Below are positions 39,083-47,789 of a stretch of 64,000 bases of DNA, in pieces. Under the pieces are notes generated by a model. That model was not told the origin of the DNA. It searched no databases and saw only the letters and a program-made list of their open reading frames with translations. Source of the stretch: Rhodanobacter ginsengisoli (lineage in GTDB: Bacteria; Pseudomonadota; Gammaproteobacteria; Xanthomonadales; Rhodanobacteraceae); the NCBI RefSeq assembly GCF_042657065.1, contig NZ_JBHSNF010000001.1:1736001-1800000 (forward strand). Reading direction: 5' to 3'. A program made the position numbers and the translations under genes. Every line of letters starts with the position of its first letter. Position 1 is the first letter of the stretch.

Positions 39083-40528
39083 TCAGGCCGCGTCGATGCT
39101 GGCGGCGAGGTATTCGCCCCAGGCCTGCAGCTGATCGAGCAGGACCAGCTGATGCTGCGCCTGCGGATCGTCGCGCAGTTCATCGAGGCGGTTGAAGTAC
39201 TCGTCGAGGGTCAGCCCGGTCAGGGCCGTGTGCCTGGTCAGCCGGGCCCGGCGAAAGCTGTCCCAGCGTGCGCGTTCCTCGCCGTCGAGGGTGTCCGGCC
39301 AGTTGCGCGCGCGGTAGCGGAACAGCAGTTCCGGGTAGCGCGGGTCGCGGAACGGAAACGCCCGCGAGCCGAGCTGATCCGGTGGCGTGGCGCGTACCTG
39401 GGTGAGCAGGCGCTTGTCCGCGTCCGGCAGGAAACCGCCGCCGTAGAGCGCCAGCTCGGGATCTTCCGGCGGCGGCAGCTCGGCGGCGCGCTGGAACACC
39501 CGGCGCAGCTTTTCGGCCAGGCCGTCGACGGCGAGCAGCCGGTCTCGATGCGCCAGGCAGCGCGGCAGGTCCAGTTGCAGGCGCTCCTGGTCGACGCCCT
39601 GGAGGACCGAAAGCGGCGCCAGCGCGGGCGCATGGTTCGCGCGCACGGTGCGCAGCGGGATGCGCTCGACTCCGTCGGGCAGGTCGGCCCGCGCGGTGAA
39701 GATGCGGTCGGCGATGTCGTCCTCGTCCAGGGCCAGCCACTCGGTCGGGTCGGTGGCCAGGTCGTACACGATGATTTCGCCGGCACGACCCGGATGCGCC
39801 GCCAGCGGCGCGATCACGGCCAGGCAATGGCGGCTGGCCGGATAGCGCGAGGAGACATGCACCACCGGCGTCATCGCCACCACGTCGAGCATCTCGAACA
39901 CTTTCTGCTTGCGCCGCAGCGCGTAGTACCAGTCCCACAGGCGCGGCTGGCGCACCCGGATCAGCCGGGCCAGGTCGATCAGTGCGTAGACGTCGGACAG
40001 CGCATCGTGGGCGCGCTCCTGGCTGAGGCGGTTGGCGCTGGCCAGGTGTTCCAGCTTGAAGCTGGGCGAGCCGTCCTCGCGGATCGGCCAGACGATGCCC
40101 TCCGGCCGCAGCGCCTGGCACATGCGCACCAGGTCGATCAGGTCCCAGCGGGAATTGCCGTTCTCCCATTCGCGGCCATACGGCTCGTAGAAATTGCGAT
40201 ACAGCATCTGCCGGGTGAATTCGTCATCGAAGCGCAGCGAGTTGTAACCCACCCCGCAGGTGCCCGGGGTGGCCAGCTGCTCGTGCACGCGGGCGGCGAA
40301 TTCGGCCTCGTTGACGCCCTCGCGCCGGGCCAGCTGCGGGGTGATGCCGGTGATCATGCAGGCATCCGGGTGCGGCGGCATTTCCACGGGCGGCTTGCCG
40401 TAGAACATCACCGGCTCGCCGATGATCTCCAGCTCCAGCGTGGTGCGGACGCCGGCGAACTGCACCGGCCGGTCGCGCCGCGAGTCGGCGCCGAAGGTCT
40501 CGTAGTCGTGCCAGAAGAAGGTATGCAT
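39083..40528 (-). CDS. sbcB: Exodeoxyribonuclease I
   Basis: A 481-residue 3'-5' single-strand DNA exonuclease of the DnaQ superfamily, used in mismatch repair and recombination. It shows Exo I motif FFWHDYETFGADSRRDRPVQ, Exo II GYNSLRFDDEFTRQML and Exo III RAHDALSDVYALIDLARLI. The C-terminal SH3-like and helical domains follow (GGGFLPDADKRLLTQVRATP). The start MHTFFWHDYE was chosen because it is the family N terminus; upstream codons belong to the promoter region shared with divergent orn. Length is near E. coli ExoI (475). Confidence 0.97.
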   Translation of the reverse strand: MHTFFWHDYETFGADSRRDRPVQFAGVRTTLELEIIGEPVMFYGKPPVEMPPHPDACMITGITPQLARREGVNEAEFAARVHEQLATPGTCGVGYNSLRFDDEFTRQMLYRNFYEPYGREWENGNSRWDLIDLVRMCQALRPEGIVWPIREDGSPSFKLEHLASANRLSQERAHDALSDVYALIDLARLIRVRQPRLWDWYYALRRKQKVFEMLDVVAMTPVVHVSSRYPASRHCLAVIAPLAAHPGRAGEIIVYDLATDPTEWLALDEDDIADRIFTARADLPDGVERIPLRTVRANHAPALAPLSVLQGVDQERLQLDLPRCLAHRDRLLAVDGLAEKLRRVFQRAAELPPPEDPELALYGGGFLPDADKRLLTQVRATPPDQLGSRAFPFRDPRYPELLFRYRARNWPDTLDGEERARWDSFRRARLTRHTALTGLTLDEYFNRLDELRDDPQAQHQLVLLDQLQAWGEYLAASIDAA

Positions 40529-40611
40529 GGCGCGATGATCGCATGCCCAAAAGCCCGCCCGGCATGAGTCGGCCGGCAAGACTGATAAACTCCTGCCCAC
40601 AAGGAGAGCTC

Positions 40612-41178
40612 ATGAGCCAAGCCCACGAAGAAAACCTGATCTGGATCGATCTGGAGATGACAGGCCTCGACACCGACAACGACTCGATCCTGGAGATCGC
40701 CACGGTGGTGACCGACAAGGATCTCAACGTACTGGCCGAGGGTCCGGTATTCGCGATACGCCACGAAATCGACCAATTGGAGTCGATGGACAGCTGGAAC
40801 ACCAACCAGCACCACAAATCGGGATTGTGGCGGCAGGTGCTGATTTCGCAGACCGATCATGCGATGGCCGAGCAGGCCACGGTGGATTTCCTGCGCGCCT
40901 GGGTGCCGCCGGGCAAGTCGCCGATGTGCGGCAATTCGATCTGCCAGGACCGCCGTTTCATGCATCGGCAGATGCCGCGGCTCGAGCGGTACTTCCACTA
41001 TCGCAACCTCGACGTGTCCACGCTGAAGGAACTGGCACGGCGCTGGGCGCCCGAGATCGCCAAGAGCGTGGGCAAGGAATCCGCGCACACGGCGCTGTCG
41101 GACATCCGCGACTCGATCGCGGAGCTGCGCCACTATCGCAGCTTCATGGGCGAGCTCGGCGGCAAGGTCGGGGCCTGA
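40612..41178 (+). CDS. orn: Oligoribonuclease
   Basis: A 188-residue DEDDh 3'-5' exoribonuclease that degrades 2-5 nt RNA and pGpG. Motifs: LIWIDLEMTGLDTDNDSILE (Exo I), GNSICQDRRFMHRQMPRLE (Exo II) and the His/Asp of SAHTALSDIRDSIAELRHYR (Exo III). A very good ribosome site AAGGAGAG lies just before the ATG at 40612; the frame is open upstream but unsupported. It is essential in many proteobacteria and divergent from sbcB. Confidence 0.98.
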   Translation: MSQAHEENLIWIDLEMTGLDTDNDSILEIATVVTDKDLNVLAEGPVFAIRHEIDQLESMDSWNTNQHHKSGLWRQVLISQTDHAMAEQATVDFLRAWVPPGKSPMCGNSICQDRRFMHRQMPRLERYFHYRNLDVSTLKELARRWAPEIAKSVGKESAHTALSDIRDSIAELRHYRSFMGELGGKVGA

Positions 41179-41226
41179 CCGGCTCGACCGTATCCCGATC
41201 CCCCGAAGCATTGAGCCAGTGAGGAC

Positions 41227-42141
41227 ATGAGCATGTCGAACGATCTGTTTGCCACGGTGCTCGATTGCGCCGGACGCCCGCTGCGGCTGGATCGCCCGCG
41301 CGTGGTCGGCATCCTCAACCTCACCCCCGATTCGTTTTCCGACGGCGGCGCCCATGCCGGCGTGGAGGCGGCCGTGGCGCATGGCCTGCGCATGGCGGAG
41401 GAGGGCGCGGACATGCTCGACATCGGCGGCGAGTCGACCCGCCCCGGCGCGGCCGAAGTGCCGCTGGACGAGGAACTGCGTCGCGTGCTGCCGGTGATCG
41501 AGCAGCTGATCGCGCGGACCACCCTGCCGATCGCGATCGACACCTCCAAGCCGGAAGTGATGCGCGCGGCGGTGGCAGCCGGCGCCGGCATGATCAACGA
41601 CGTGTATGCGCTGCGCCGCGACGGTGCGATGAACGCGGCGGCCGAACTCGGCGTGCCGGTGTGCCTGATGCACATGCAGGGCGAACCGCGCGGCATGCAG
41701 TCCGATCCGCAGTACGACGACGTGGTCGGCGAGGTGCACCGGTTTCTCACCGACCGGCTGTTCGCCTGCGAGATGGCCGGCATCGACCGGCGCAAGGTGA
41801 TGCTCGATCCCGGTTTCGGCTTCGGCAAGACGCTGGAGCACAACCTTGCGCTGCTCTGCGCGCTGGAGCGTTTCGCCAACCTGGGCAGTGGCGTGTATGT
41901 CGGGCTGTCGCGAAAGAGCATGATCGGCACGCTGACCGGCAGGACCGCGCCGTCCGATCGCGCGGCCGGCTCGGCGGCGGCGGCGCTGATCGCGGTTCAG
42001 CGTGGCGCGCGCATGGTGCGTGTGCACGACGTGGCGGTCACCGTGGATGCACTGGCGGTATGGCAGGCGGTACATGCCGCCGACGGGGTACCACGCCGCG
42101 ACGACCGTCCGGCCGCGCCGCGCTGGCCCGATGACGACTGA
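41227..42141 (+). CDS. folP: Dihydropteroate synthase
   Basis: A 304-residue folate-synthesis enzyme that joins p-aminobenzoate to the pterin pyrophosphate; it is the sulfonamide target. Signatures: VGILNLTPDSFSDGG, MLDIGGESTRPGA, AIDTSKPEVMRAA, MINDVYALR, LMHMQGEPRGMQ, VMLDPGFGFGKT and GLSRKSMIGTL. A C-terminal extension (RDDRPAAPRWPDDD) goes beyond the usual end. It lies 46 bases upstream of glmM, the conserved folP-glmM order. Confidence 0.97.
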   Translation: MSMSNDLFATVLDCAGRPLRLDRPRVVGILNLTPDSFSDGGAHAGVEAAVAHGLRMAEEGADMLDIGGESTRPGAAEVPLDEELRRVLPVIEQLIARTTLPIAIDTSKPEVMRAAVAAGAGMINDVYALRRDGAMNAAAELGVPVCLMHMQGEPRGMQSDPQYDDVVGEVHRFLTDRLFACEMAGIDRRKVMLDPGFGFGKTLEHNLALLCALERFANLGSGVYVGLSRKSMIGTLTGRTAPSDRAAGSAAAALIAVQRGARMVRVHDVAVTVDALAVWQAVHAADGVPRRDDRPAAPRWPDDD

Positions 42142-42187
42142 TTTTCATGGCCACCGCGACGACGCGGCGGTCTGACGAGGAACGACC

Positions 42188-43540
42188 ATGAATCAACGCA
42201 AGTATTTCGGCACCGACGGTATCCGCGGCCCGGTCGGCCAATGGCCGATCAATGCCGAATTCATGCTGCGGCTGGGGCGGGCGCTGGGCGCCGTGCTGGC
42301 CAAGCAGGGCACCGGTCGGCGCGGGGTGCTGATCGGCAAGGACACCCGGGTGTCCGGCTACATGTTCGAGTCGGCGCTGGAAGCCGGCCTGGTCGCGGCC
42401 GGTGTCGACGTGCGCATGATGGGCCCGATGCCGACCCCGGCGGTGGCGTTCCTCACCCGTTCGCTGAGAGCCGAGGCCGGCATCGTGATCAGCGCTTCGC
42501 ACAACCCGCATTACGACAACGGCATCAAGTTCTTCTCCGCCAGCGGCGAGAAGCTGTCCGACGAGATCGAGCAGGCGATCGAGCGTGAGGTCGATGCACC
42601 CTTCGTGACCGTGCCGTCGGAGCAACTGGGCAAGGCGCGTCGCGTCGACGACGCCGTGGCGCGCTACGCCGAGTTCTGCAAGTCCACCGTGGCCGGCGAT
42701 TTCAGTCTGCTGGGCCTGAAGCTGGTGCTGGACTGCGCCAACGGCGCGACCTACCAGGTGGCGCCGAAGGTGTTCGCCGAGCTGGGTGCGCAAGTGTTCG
42801 CGATCGGCGACCAGCCGGACGGATTCAACATCAATCGCGACGTCGGCTCCACCCACCCGGCAGCGCTGCAGCGCGCGGTGCTGGAACATCGCGCCGACCT
42901 CGGCATCGCGTTCGACGGCGACGGCGACCGCGTGCAACTGGTCGACCGCAACGGCGTGCTGGCCGACGGCGACGACATTCTTTACGTGCTGGCGCGCCGG
43001 ATGCATGCCGACGGCAGGCTGAAGGGGCCGGTGGTCGGCACGTTGATGAGCAACTATGGCCTGGAGCAGGCACTGGCGGCGCTCGGCATACCGCTGATCC
43101 GCGCCAACGTGGGTGACCGCTACGTGCTGCAGCAGCTCAAGCAGCATGGCGGCATCCTGGGCGGGGAGACCTCCGGTCACATCCTGTGCCTGGACCGTGC
43201 CACGACCGGTGACGGCATCGTCGCCGCACTGGCGGTGCTGGAGGCGCTGGCCGCCTCGGGGCAGGATCTCGCGCAGGCCCGGCAGGGCCTGCAGAAGCTT
43301 CCGCAGGTGATGCTCAACGTGCGCGTCGAGGACGCCCGCGACGTGCTCGACAGCACGCTTGTATGCGATGCGCTGGCCAAGGCGCAGCGTGTGCTGGATG
43401 GGCGGGGCCGGGTGTTCCTGCGCGCCTCGGGCACCGAGCCGGTGGTACGCGTGACCGTGGAGGCGGCCGATGCCGCCGAGGTACAGCAGTTGGCCAGCGG
43501 GCTGGCCGAGGCCGTAAAATCGGCGGCCTCACTGTCGTGA
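42188..43540 (+). CDS. glmM: Phosphoglucosamine mutase
   Basis: A 450-residue mutase converting glucosamine-6-P to glucosamine-1-P for UDP-GlcNAc and cell-wall synthesis. It shows KYFGTDGIRGPVG, the active phosphoserine loop GIVISASHNPHYDNG (Ser104), the Mg-binding AFDGDGDRVQLVD, the sugar-binding GGILGGETSGHI, and the phosphate-binding FLRASGTEPVVRVTVE. It is preceded by GAGGAACGACC and probably cotranscribed with folP. Confidence 0.98.
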   Translation: MNQRKYFGTDGIRGPVGQWPINAEFMLRLGRALGAVLAKQGTGRRGVLIGKDTRVSGYMFESALEAGLVAAGVDVRMMGPMPTPAVAFLTRSLRAEAGIVISASHNPHYDNGIKFFSASGEKLSDEIEQAIEREVDAPFVTVPSEQLGKARRVDDAVARYAEFCKSTVAGDFSLLGLKLVLDCANGATYQVAPKVFAELGAQVFAIGDQPDGFNINRDVGSTHPAALQRAVLEHRADLGIAFDGDGDRVQLVDRNGVLADGDDILYVLARRMHADGRLKGPVVGTLMSNYGLEQALAALGIPLIRANVGDRYVLQQLKQHGGILGGETSGHILCLDRATTGDGIVAALAVLEALAASGQDLAQARQGLQKLPQVMLNVRVEDARDVLDSTLVCDALAKAQRVLDGRGRVFLRASGTEPVVRVTVEAADAAEVQQLASGLAEAVKSAASLS

Positions 43541-43648
43541 GCCTGCCGCAGCGCTGAAGCTTGCCCAGGTCGCCATGGATTGGCCCGACGTGCCCCGCCC
43601 CTGCGGTGGTGGGATGAAATCGACCGCACGCCAACCTGTGGACTTGCC

Positions 43649-44599
43649 ATGAAGAACGTTCCAACCCTCGACATCCGTCGTTACGACACCGACCGCGCGG
43701 CCTTCGTCGCCGAGCTGGGCGCGGCGTACCGCGAATTCGGTTTCTGCTGCATCAGCGGGCACGGCATTCCGCGCGAACTGATCGACGGTTCCTACGATGT
43801 GTTCCAGCGTTTCTTCGCGCTGCCGACCGAAACCAAGATGAAGTACCACGTCGCCGGCAGCGGCGGTGCGCGCGGCTACACGCCGTTCAAGGTCGAGACC
43901 GCCAAGGACAGCCAGTACGCGGACCTGAAGGAGTTCTGGCATATCGGCCGCGAGATTCCGCGCGACTCCAGGTTCGCCGACGTGATGCCGCCGAACCTGT
44001 GGCCTGCCGAGGTGCCGGAGTTCCGGCAGTACGGTTACGGCCTGTACGAGGCGCTGGATCAGCTCGGCACGCAGGTACTGCGTGCACTGGCCCTGCACAT
44101 CCACCAGCCGGAGAACTTCTTCGAGGACAAGACCGACGTCGGCAATTCGATCCTGCGCCCGATCCACTACCCGCCCATCATTGACGAGGGCGGCACCCTG
44201 GACAACATCCCGAACGTGCGTGCCGGCGCGCACGAGGACATCAACTTCATCACCCTGCTGGTCGGGGCCAGCGCCGAGGGGCTGGAAGTGTTGAGCCACG
44301 GCGAGTGGCTGCCGATCACCACCGAGGGCGATGCCATCGTGGTGAACATCGGCGACATGCTGCAGCGGCTGAGCAACCACGTGTATCCGTCCACCTCGCA
44401 CCGGGTGGTCAACCCGCAGAACGAGAATGCGCGCAAGCCGCGCTACTCGGTACCGTTCTTCCTGCATCCGAATCCGGACGTGTTGCTCGATCCGCTCGAT
44501 TCATGCATCACGCCGGACAATCCGCGGCGCTACGACACCTCGATCAGCTCGCACGAATACCTGCTGCAGCGGCTGCGCGAGATCAAGCTGATCGCCTGA
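43649..44599 (+). CDS. 2-oxoglutarate/Fe(II) oxygenase, isopenicillin N synthase-like
   Basis: A 316-residue member of the IPNS/flavonol-synthase-like superfamily. An N-terminal DIOX_N-type region (YREFGFCCISGHGIPRELID) precedes the jelly-roll core. Iron ligands are the His and Asp of RAGAHEDINFITLLV and the His of VYPSTSHRVVNP; the 2-oxoglutarate-binding Arg-x-Ser is in KPRYSVPFFLHPN. The reaction is unknown; relatives in bacteria act in ethylene formation, nucleobase or amino-acid oxidation. It begins 109 bases after glmM and faces, 5 bases away, the DUF6445-like gene. Confidence 0.88.
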   Translation: MKNVPTLDIRRYDTDRAAFVAELGAAYREFGFCCISGHGIPRELIDGSYDVFQRFFALPTETKMKYHVAGSGGARGYTPFKVETAKDSQYADLKEFWHIGREIPRDSRFADVMPPNLWPAEVPEFRQYGYGLYEALDQLGTQVLRALALHIHQPENFFEDKTDVGNSILRPIHYPPIIDEGGTLDNIPNVRAGAHEDINFITLLVGASAEGLEVLSHGEWLPITTEGDAIVVNIGDMLQRLSNHVYPSTSHRVVNPQNENARKPRYSVPFFLHPNPDVLLDPLDSCITPDNPRRYDTSISSHEYLLQRLREIKLIA

Positions 44600-44604
44600 T
44601 CTGC

Positions 44605-45276
44605 TCAGGCCATCCAGAAAAACACGGCGGTCATGCGCTTGGTCGCCGTCTCCAGTCCCCAGTACGCGCTGGCGCTGTGGATCAGGTTGGCCTTGTAGAC
44701 CAGCAGCCGGTTGACGCGGTGCGCCACCCGCACATCCTCGACGAAGGCATTGGGTTGCACGAAACGGTTACCCAGCGCCTCGGCCAGGTTGCGATGCGGC
44801 GGCAGCACGATGTTGCCGCCAAGCTGACCGCCGGGCATGCGCTGACGATAGAAGCTGGTGCCGCATTGCTCGGGAACCGCGGGATTGAGATAGAGCACGC
44901 CCGCGTAGCGGCACAGATTCGAGGAGTCGGTGTGCGGCTTGACCGCGCCCTCGACCGAGCCGACCACCTGCACGCAATTGTGGTTGAGACGGGTGCCGGC
45001 CTCGGTCTGTTCGACCCAGACCTTCTTCGCGCCGGTCAGCTGGCACACCCTGGCGTCCAGCGTGGCCAGCTCATCATCGAGCAGGGCAGGCATGGCGCGC
45101 ATGCCGGGCCACACTTCGCCGGTATACGGGTAGCCCCGTTCCCAGTCGGTCTTGGCCAGGCAGCGGGCGCGCACTTCGTCCGCATTCGGCAGCACGTCGT
45201 CGACGACCCAGTAATCGCGGCCCTGCCGGGGCTTGTGGTAAGGCAGTGGACGCATCTGGGTCGGAAACAGGGACAT
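44605..45276 (-). CDS. DUF6445-like protein, possible Fe(II)/2OG oxygenase
   Basis: A 223-residue protein. YWVVDDVLPNADEVRARCLA opens like DUF6445 proteins of Xanthomonadales. VKPHTDSSNLCRYAGVLYLN supplies an HxD pair and LVYKANLIHSASAYWG a distal His, the facial triad expected in a 2OG oxygenase fold; KRMTAVFFWM ends the sheet. Activity is inferred. The start is ATG 45276, with a GTG two codons upstream as an alternative. It is convergent with the IPNS-like oxygenase gene. Confidence 0.78.
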   Translation of the reverse strand: MSLFPTQMRPLPYHKPRQGRDYWVVDDVLPNADEVRARCLAKTDWERGYPYTGEVWPGMRAMPALLDDELATLDARVCQLTGAKKVWVEQTEAGTRLNHNCVQVVGSVEGAVKPHTDSSNLCRYAGVLYLNPAVPEQCGTSFYRQRMPGGQLGGNIVLPPHRNLAEALGNRFVQPNAFVEDVRVAHRVNRLLVYKANLIHSASAYWGLETATKRMTAVFFWMA

Positions 45277-45354
45277 GTGCACAGTAGCCGATGGCGAGGT
45301 TGCGACCCACGGTAGCCGAACCCCGCGCGCAAGTCCGCGGGCTGCGGCGCGCGG

Positions 45355-46164
45355 CTAGATCCCGGTATTCCGGTAGCGTTTCGATTCCCGCGCGGAGAGC
45401 CAAAGCGCCAGCCGGTCCGGCAGCAGTTGCACGAAGGTCTTGATGAAGCGATTGACCCGGCCGGGAATATGCACGGCATCGCCGCGTTCGACCGCGACGA
45501 TACCCTGGCGCACCACTTCCCTGGCACTCAGCCACATGAAGCCGGGCAGCTTGTCCATCTTGTCGCGGGTACGTGTGACATCGTGGAATTCCGACCAGGT
45601 GAAGCCCGGGCACAACGCACACACGTTCACGCCGTGCGGCTGGTTCTCCAGTGCCAGCGCCTGCGAGAACTTGATCAGGTAGGCCTTGCTGGCCGCGTAC
45701 AGGGTATGTCCGGCCGGTGCCGGGACGTGTCCGGCCAGCGAGGCGACATTGACGACGCGGCCATGGCCGCGCCGGCGCATGCCGGGCAGCAGCCGCCACG
45801 CCAGTTCGGTCGGTGCAGTCAGCAACACCTGCAGAAAGTCGGCGTGGACCGACCAGTCGTTGGCCTCGAACGTGCCGGGGACGCCATAGCCGGCGTTGTT
45901 GATCAGCCAGTCGACCTGCAGGCCGCGCTGTTCCAGCGTGTCATGCAACCACTTCGGCGCGGACGGATCGGCGAGGTCATGCGGCAGCACGCTGACCTGG
46001 CTGCCGTGTTGCTCGCGCAGCTCGCCGGCCAGGGTTTCCAGGCGATCGGTGCGACGCGCGGTCAGCACCAGATCGTGACCCCGTGCAGCGAGTTGCCGGG
46101 CAAATTCGGCACCGATGCCCGACGAGGCGCCAGTGATCAGGCTGAGCGGGCGTTGCAGTGTCAT
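45355..46164 (-). CDS. Short-chain dehydrogenase/reductase
   Basis: A 269-residue classical SDR. The cofactor motif is TGASSGIGAEFARQLAARG, with Arg in TARRTDRLE suggesting NADP(H). NNAGYGVPGTFEAND, the Ser of VVNVASLAGHVP and YAASKAYLIKFSQALA complete the catalytic set. The C terminus (RVNRFIKTFVQLLPDRLALW) is hydrophobic and may touch the membrane. Substrate unknown; such proteins often act on lipids or fatty-acid derivatives. Confidence 0.9.
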   Translation of the reverse strand: MTLQRPLSLITGASSGIGAEFARQLAARGHDLVLTARRTDRLETLAGELREQHGSQVSVLPHDLADPSAPKWLHDTLEQRGLQVDWLINNAGYGVPGTFEANDWSVHADFLQVLLTAPTELAWRLLPGMRRRGHGRVVNVASLAGHVPAPAGHTLYAASKAYLIKFSQALALENQPHGVNVCALCPGFTWSEFHDVTRTRDKMDKLPGFMWLSAREVVRQGIVAVERGDAVHIPGRVNRFIKTFVQLLPDRLALWLSARESKRYRNTGI

Positions 46165-46299
46165 CGGGCGGTTCCAGCGGGCGGACCGTCATTCTTGACC
46201 GTGGCGACGGGTTCGCGCCAGTGGGCCGGTGGAAGTCGGGTTTGCCGATACCCCGACCCCTCGCTAAGCTTGCGGTTTGGATCGCAGCGGAAGCAGACC

Positions 46300-47058
46300 A
46301 TGCGCAAGAAACTTGTCGCCGGCAACTGGAAAATGCATGGCAGCCGTTCGATGGCCACAGCGCTGGTCAACGACATCGTTGCGGACAAGCCGGCCGCGAT
46401 CGACGTCGCCGTGTTTCCGCCGTTCCCCTATCTGGCCGAGCTGGCCCGGCAGCACGCCGATACCGGACTGGCGATCGGTGCGCAGGACGTCAGCGAACAT
46501 GGCGGGCAGGGCGCCTATACCGGTGAGGTATCCGCCGCGATGCTGGCGGATGTCGGTGCCAGCTGGGTACTGGCGGGGCATTCCGAGCGGCGCCAGTACC
46601 ACGGCGAAAGCGACGACCTGGTGGCGCGCAAGTTCGCCGCGGCGCTGGCCGGAGGTCTCACCCCGATCCTTTGCGTGGGAGAGACACTGGAGCAGCGCGA
46701 GGCCGGTCAGACCGAGCTGGTGATCACCCGCCAGCTGCAGGCCGTGCTGGGACACAACGGCATCGCCAGTTTCGACACTGCGGTGATTGCCTATGAGCCG
46801 GTCTGGGCGATCGGTACCGGACGCACCGCCACGCCGGAACAGGTGCAACAGGTGCATGCCTTCATTCGTAGCCAACTGGAAAAGGAAGATGTTACAATTG
46901 CCCGTCTGACCCGACTGCTTTACGGCGGTAGTGTCAAAGCGGCAAATGCCGCGGAATTGTTCGCGCAAGCGGACGTGGACGGTGGACTGATCGGCGGTGC
47001 TTCCCTGGCCGCATCCGACTTCCTTGGAATCTGCGCCGCGGCGCTACAGGCTCAATAG
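46300..47058 (+). CDS. tpiA: Triose-phosphate isomerase
   Basis: A 252-residue glycolytic enzyme with AGNWKMHGSRSM (catalytic Lys), WVLAGHSERRQYHGE (catalytic His), IAYEPVWAIGTGRTATPEQV (catalytic Glu) and LLYGGSVKAANA (phosphate loop). The start MRKKLVAGNWKMHG is the family start; the frame is open far upstream because that stretch is antisense to the SDR gene. It lies seven bases before secG. Confidence 0.98.
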   Translation: MRKKLVAGNWKMHGSRSMATALVNDIVADKPAAIDVAVFPPFPYLAELARQHADTGLAIGAQDVSEHGGQGAYTGEVSAAMLADVGASWVLAGHSERRQYHGESDDLVARKFAAALAGGLTPILCVGETLEQREAGQTELVITRQLQAVLGHNGIASFDTAVIAYEPVWAIGTGRTATPEQVQQVHAFIRSQLEKEDVTIARLTRLLYGGSVKAANAAELFAQADVDGGLIGGASLAASDFLGICAAALQAQ

Positions 47059-47065
47059 AAAATCT

Positions 47066-47515
47066 ATGTTCGTCATTTTCAGCGTGTTTTACATCCTGAT
47101 CGCTGCGGCGATGATCGTGCTGATCCTGCTGCAGAACGGGGCAGGTGCCGATGCGGGCTCCGGTTTCGGCGGCGGTGCGTCGGCCACGGTTTTCGGCGCG
47201 CGCGGATCGTCCACCTTTCTTACCCGCGCCACCGGCGTCCTTGCTGCGCTGTTCTTCCTGCTCAGCCTGGGCATGGGTATCTATCTGCATGCCCATGGCG
47301 CACCGCAAACCAGCGCCGGTGACCTGGGTGTCATGGCCGGTGTGGCGGAGAAGCCCGCGGCCGCAAACGTGACTCCCACGGTGCCGGCCGGTTCGGAAGT
47401 CCCGTCCGCTGTACCTGCAGTCACGAAGGGCAACGAGGCTCCGGCATCCACCTCCGTTCCGACCCCGGGTCAGGGCGAGGTTCCGGCAGCCACAGAGCCG
47501 ACAAAGAAGCACTGA
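47066..47515 (+). CDS. secG: Preprotein translocase subunit SecG
   Basis: A 149-residue inner-membrane protein of the SecYEG channel. Two membrane segments (IFSVFYILIAAAMIVLILLQ and FLTRATGVLAALFFLLSLGM) flank the conserved NGAGADAGSGFGGGASATVFG loop. The C-terminal tail is long, rich in Ala/Pro/Thr, as usual in Xanthomonadales. It follows tpiA immediately and precedes tRNA-Leu. Confidence 0.96.
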   Translation: MFVIFSVFYILIAAAMIVLILLQNGAGADAGSGFGGGASATVFGARGSSTFLTRATGVLAALFFLLSLGMGIYLHAHGAPQTSAGDLGVMAGVAEKPAAANVTPTVPAGSEVPSAVPAVTKGNEAPASTSVPTPGQGEVPAATEPTKKH

Positions 47516-47527
47516 AGCAACACACCT

Positions 47528-47612
47528 GCCCAGGTGGCGGAACTGGTAGACGCACTACCTTGAGGTGGTAGCGACGCAAGTCGTAGGGGTTCGAGTCCCC
47601 TCTTGGGCACCA
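47528..47612 (+). tRNA. tRNA-Leu (anticodon GAG)
   Basis: An 85-nt class II tRNA with encoded CCA. The acceptor GCCCAGG pairs with the 3' end TTGGGC-ACCA; the D arm is GGCGGAACTGGTAGACGC; the anticodon loop TTGAGGT sits between CTACC and GGTAG, giving anticodon GAG; the variable arm and T-arm GGGGTTCGAGTCCCC follow. Its 3' end is the insertion site of the downstream integrase element. Confidence 0.96.
47589..47612 (+). other. Putative attL: tRNA-Leu 3' end
   Basis: The T-arm and acceptor 3' part (GTTCGAGTCCCCTCTTGGGC plus ACCA) recur in degenerate form at 55204-55224. P4-type integrases recombine at such tRNA 3' ends. Confidence 0.6.
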
Positions 47613-47655
47613 ATGGACGTTTCAGGGAGTCTCCTCAAGTCTCTGAAACACACGA

Positions 47656-47681
47656 AACCCCGCATAGCTGCGGGGTTTTTT
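47656..47681 (+). terminator. Rho-independent terminator after tRNA-Leu
   Basis: The stem CCCCGC / GCGGGG with a 6-nt loop is followed by six Ts. A related hairpin with the same flanks (ACGAAACCC...TTTTTTTGT) follows the right-hand att-like site. Confidence 0.88.
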
Positions 47682-47726
47682 GTTTCTTGAGGTCTCAAAC
47701 CATCTCAGGGTAGCTTGGACTTTTAC

Positions 47727-47776
47727 GTATGAACTTGTGTATGTTTCAACCATACATACGCAAATTCATACACAAG
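47727..47776. promoter_or_regulatory. Inverted repeat upstream of integrase (arm sites or operator)
   Basis: CTTGTGTATG at 47734-47743 and its inverse CATACACAAG at 47767-47776 flank TACGCAAATTCA. The right island end holds a related pattern (GTATGAAGTTGTGTATGAAG at 55131, TACGCAAATTCA at 55173). It is likely bound by the integrase or its regulator. Confidence 0.55.
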
Positions 47777-47789
47777 AAGGTCTCAAGCC

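Noticed and set aside
37241..40567. 1108-codon plus-strand frame spanning the MHS transporter, DUF2461 and sbcB regions
   Set aside because: Composition and overlap show it to be a frameshadow across three real genes.
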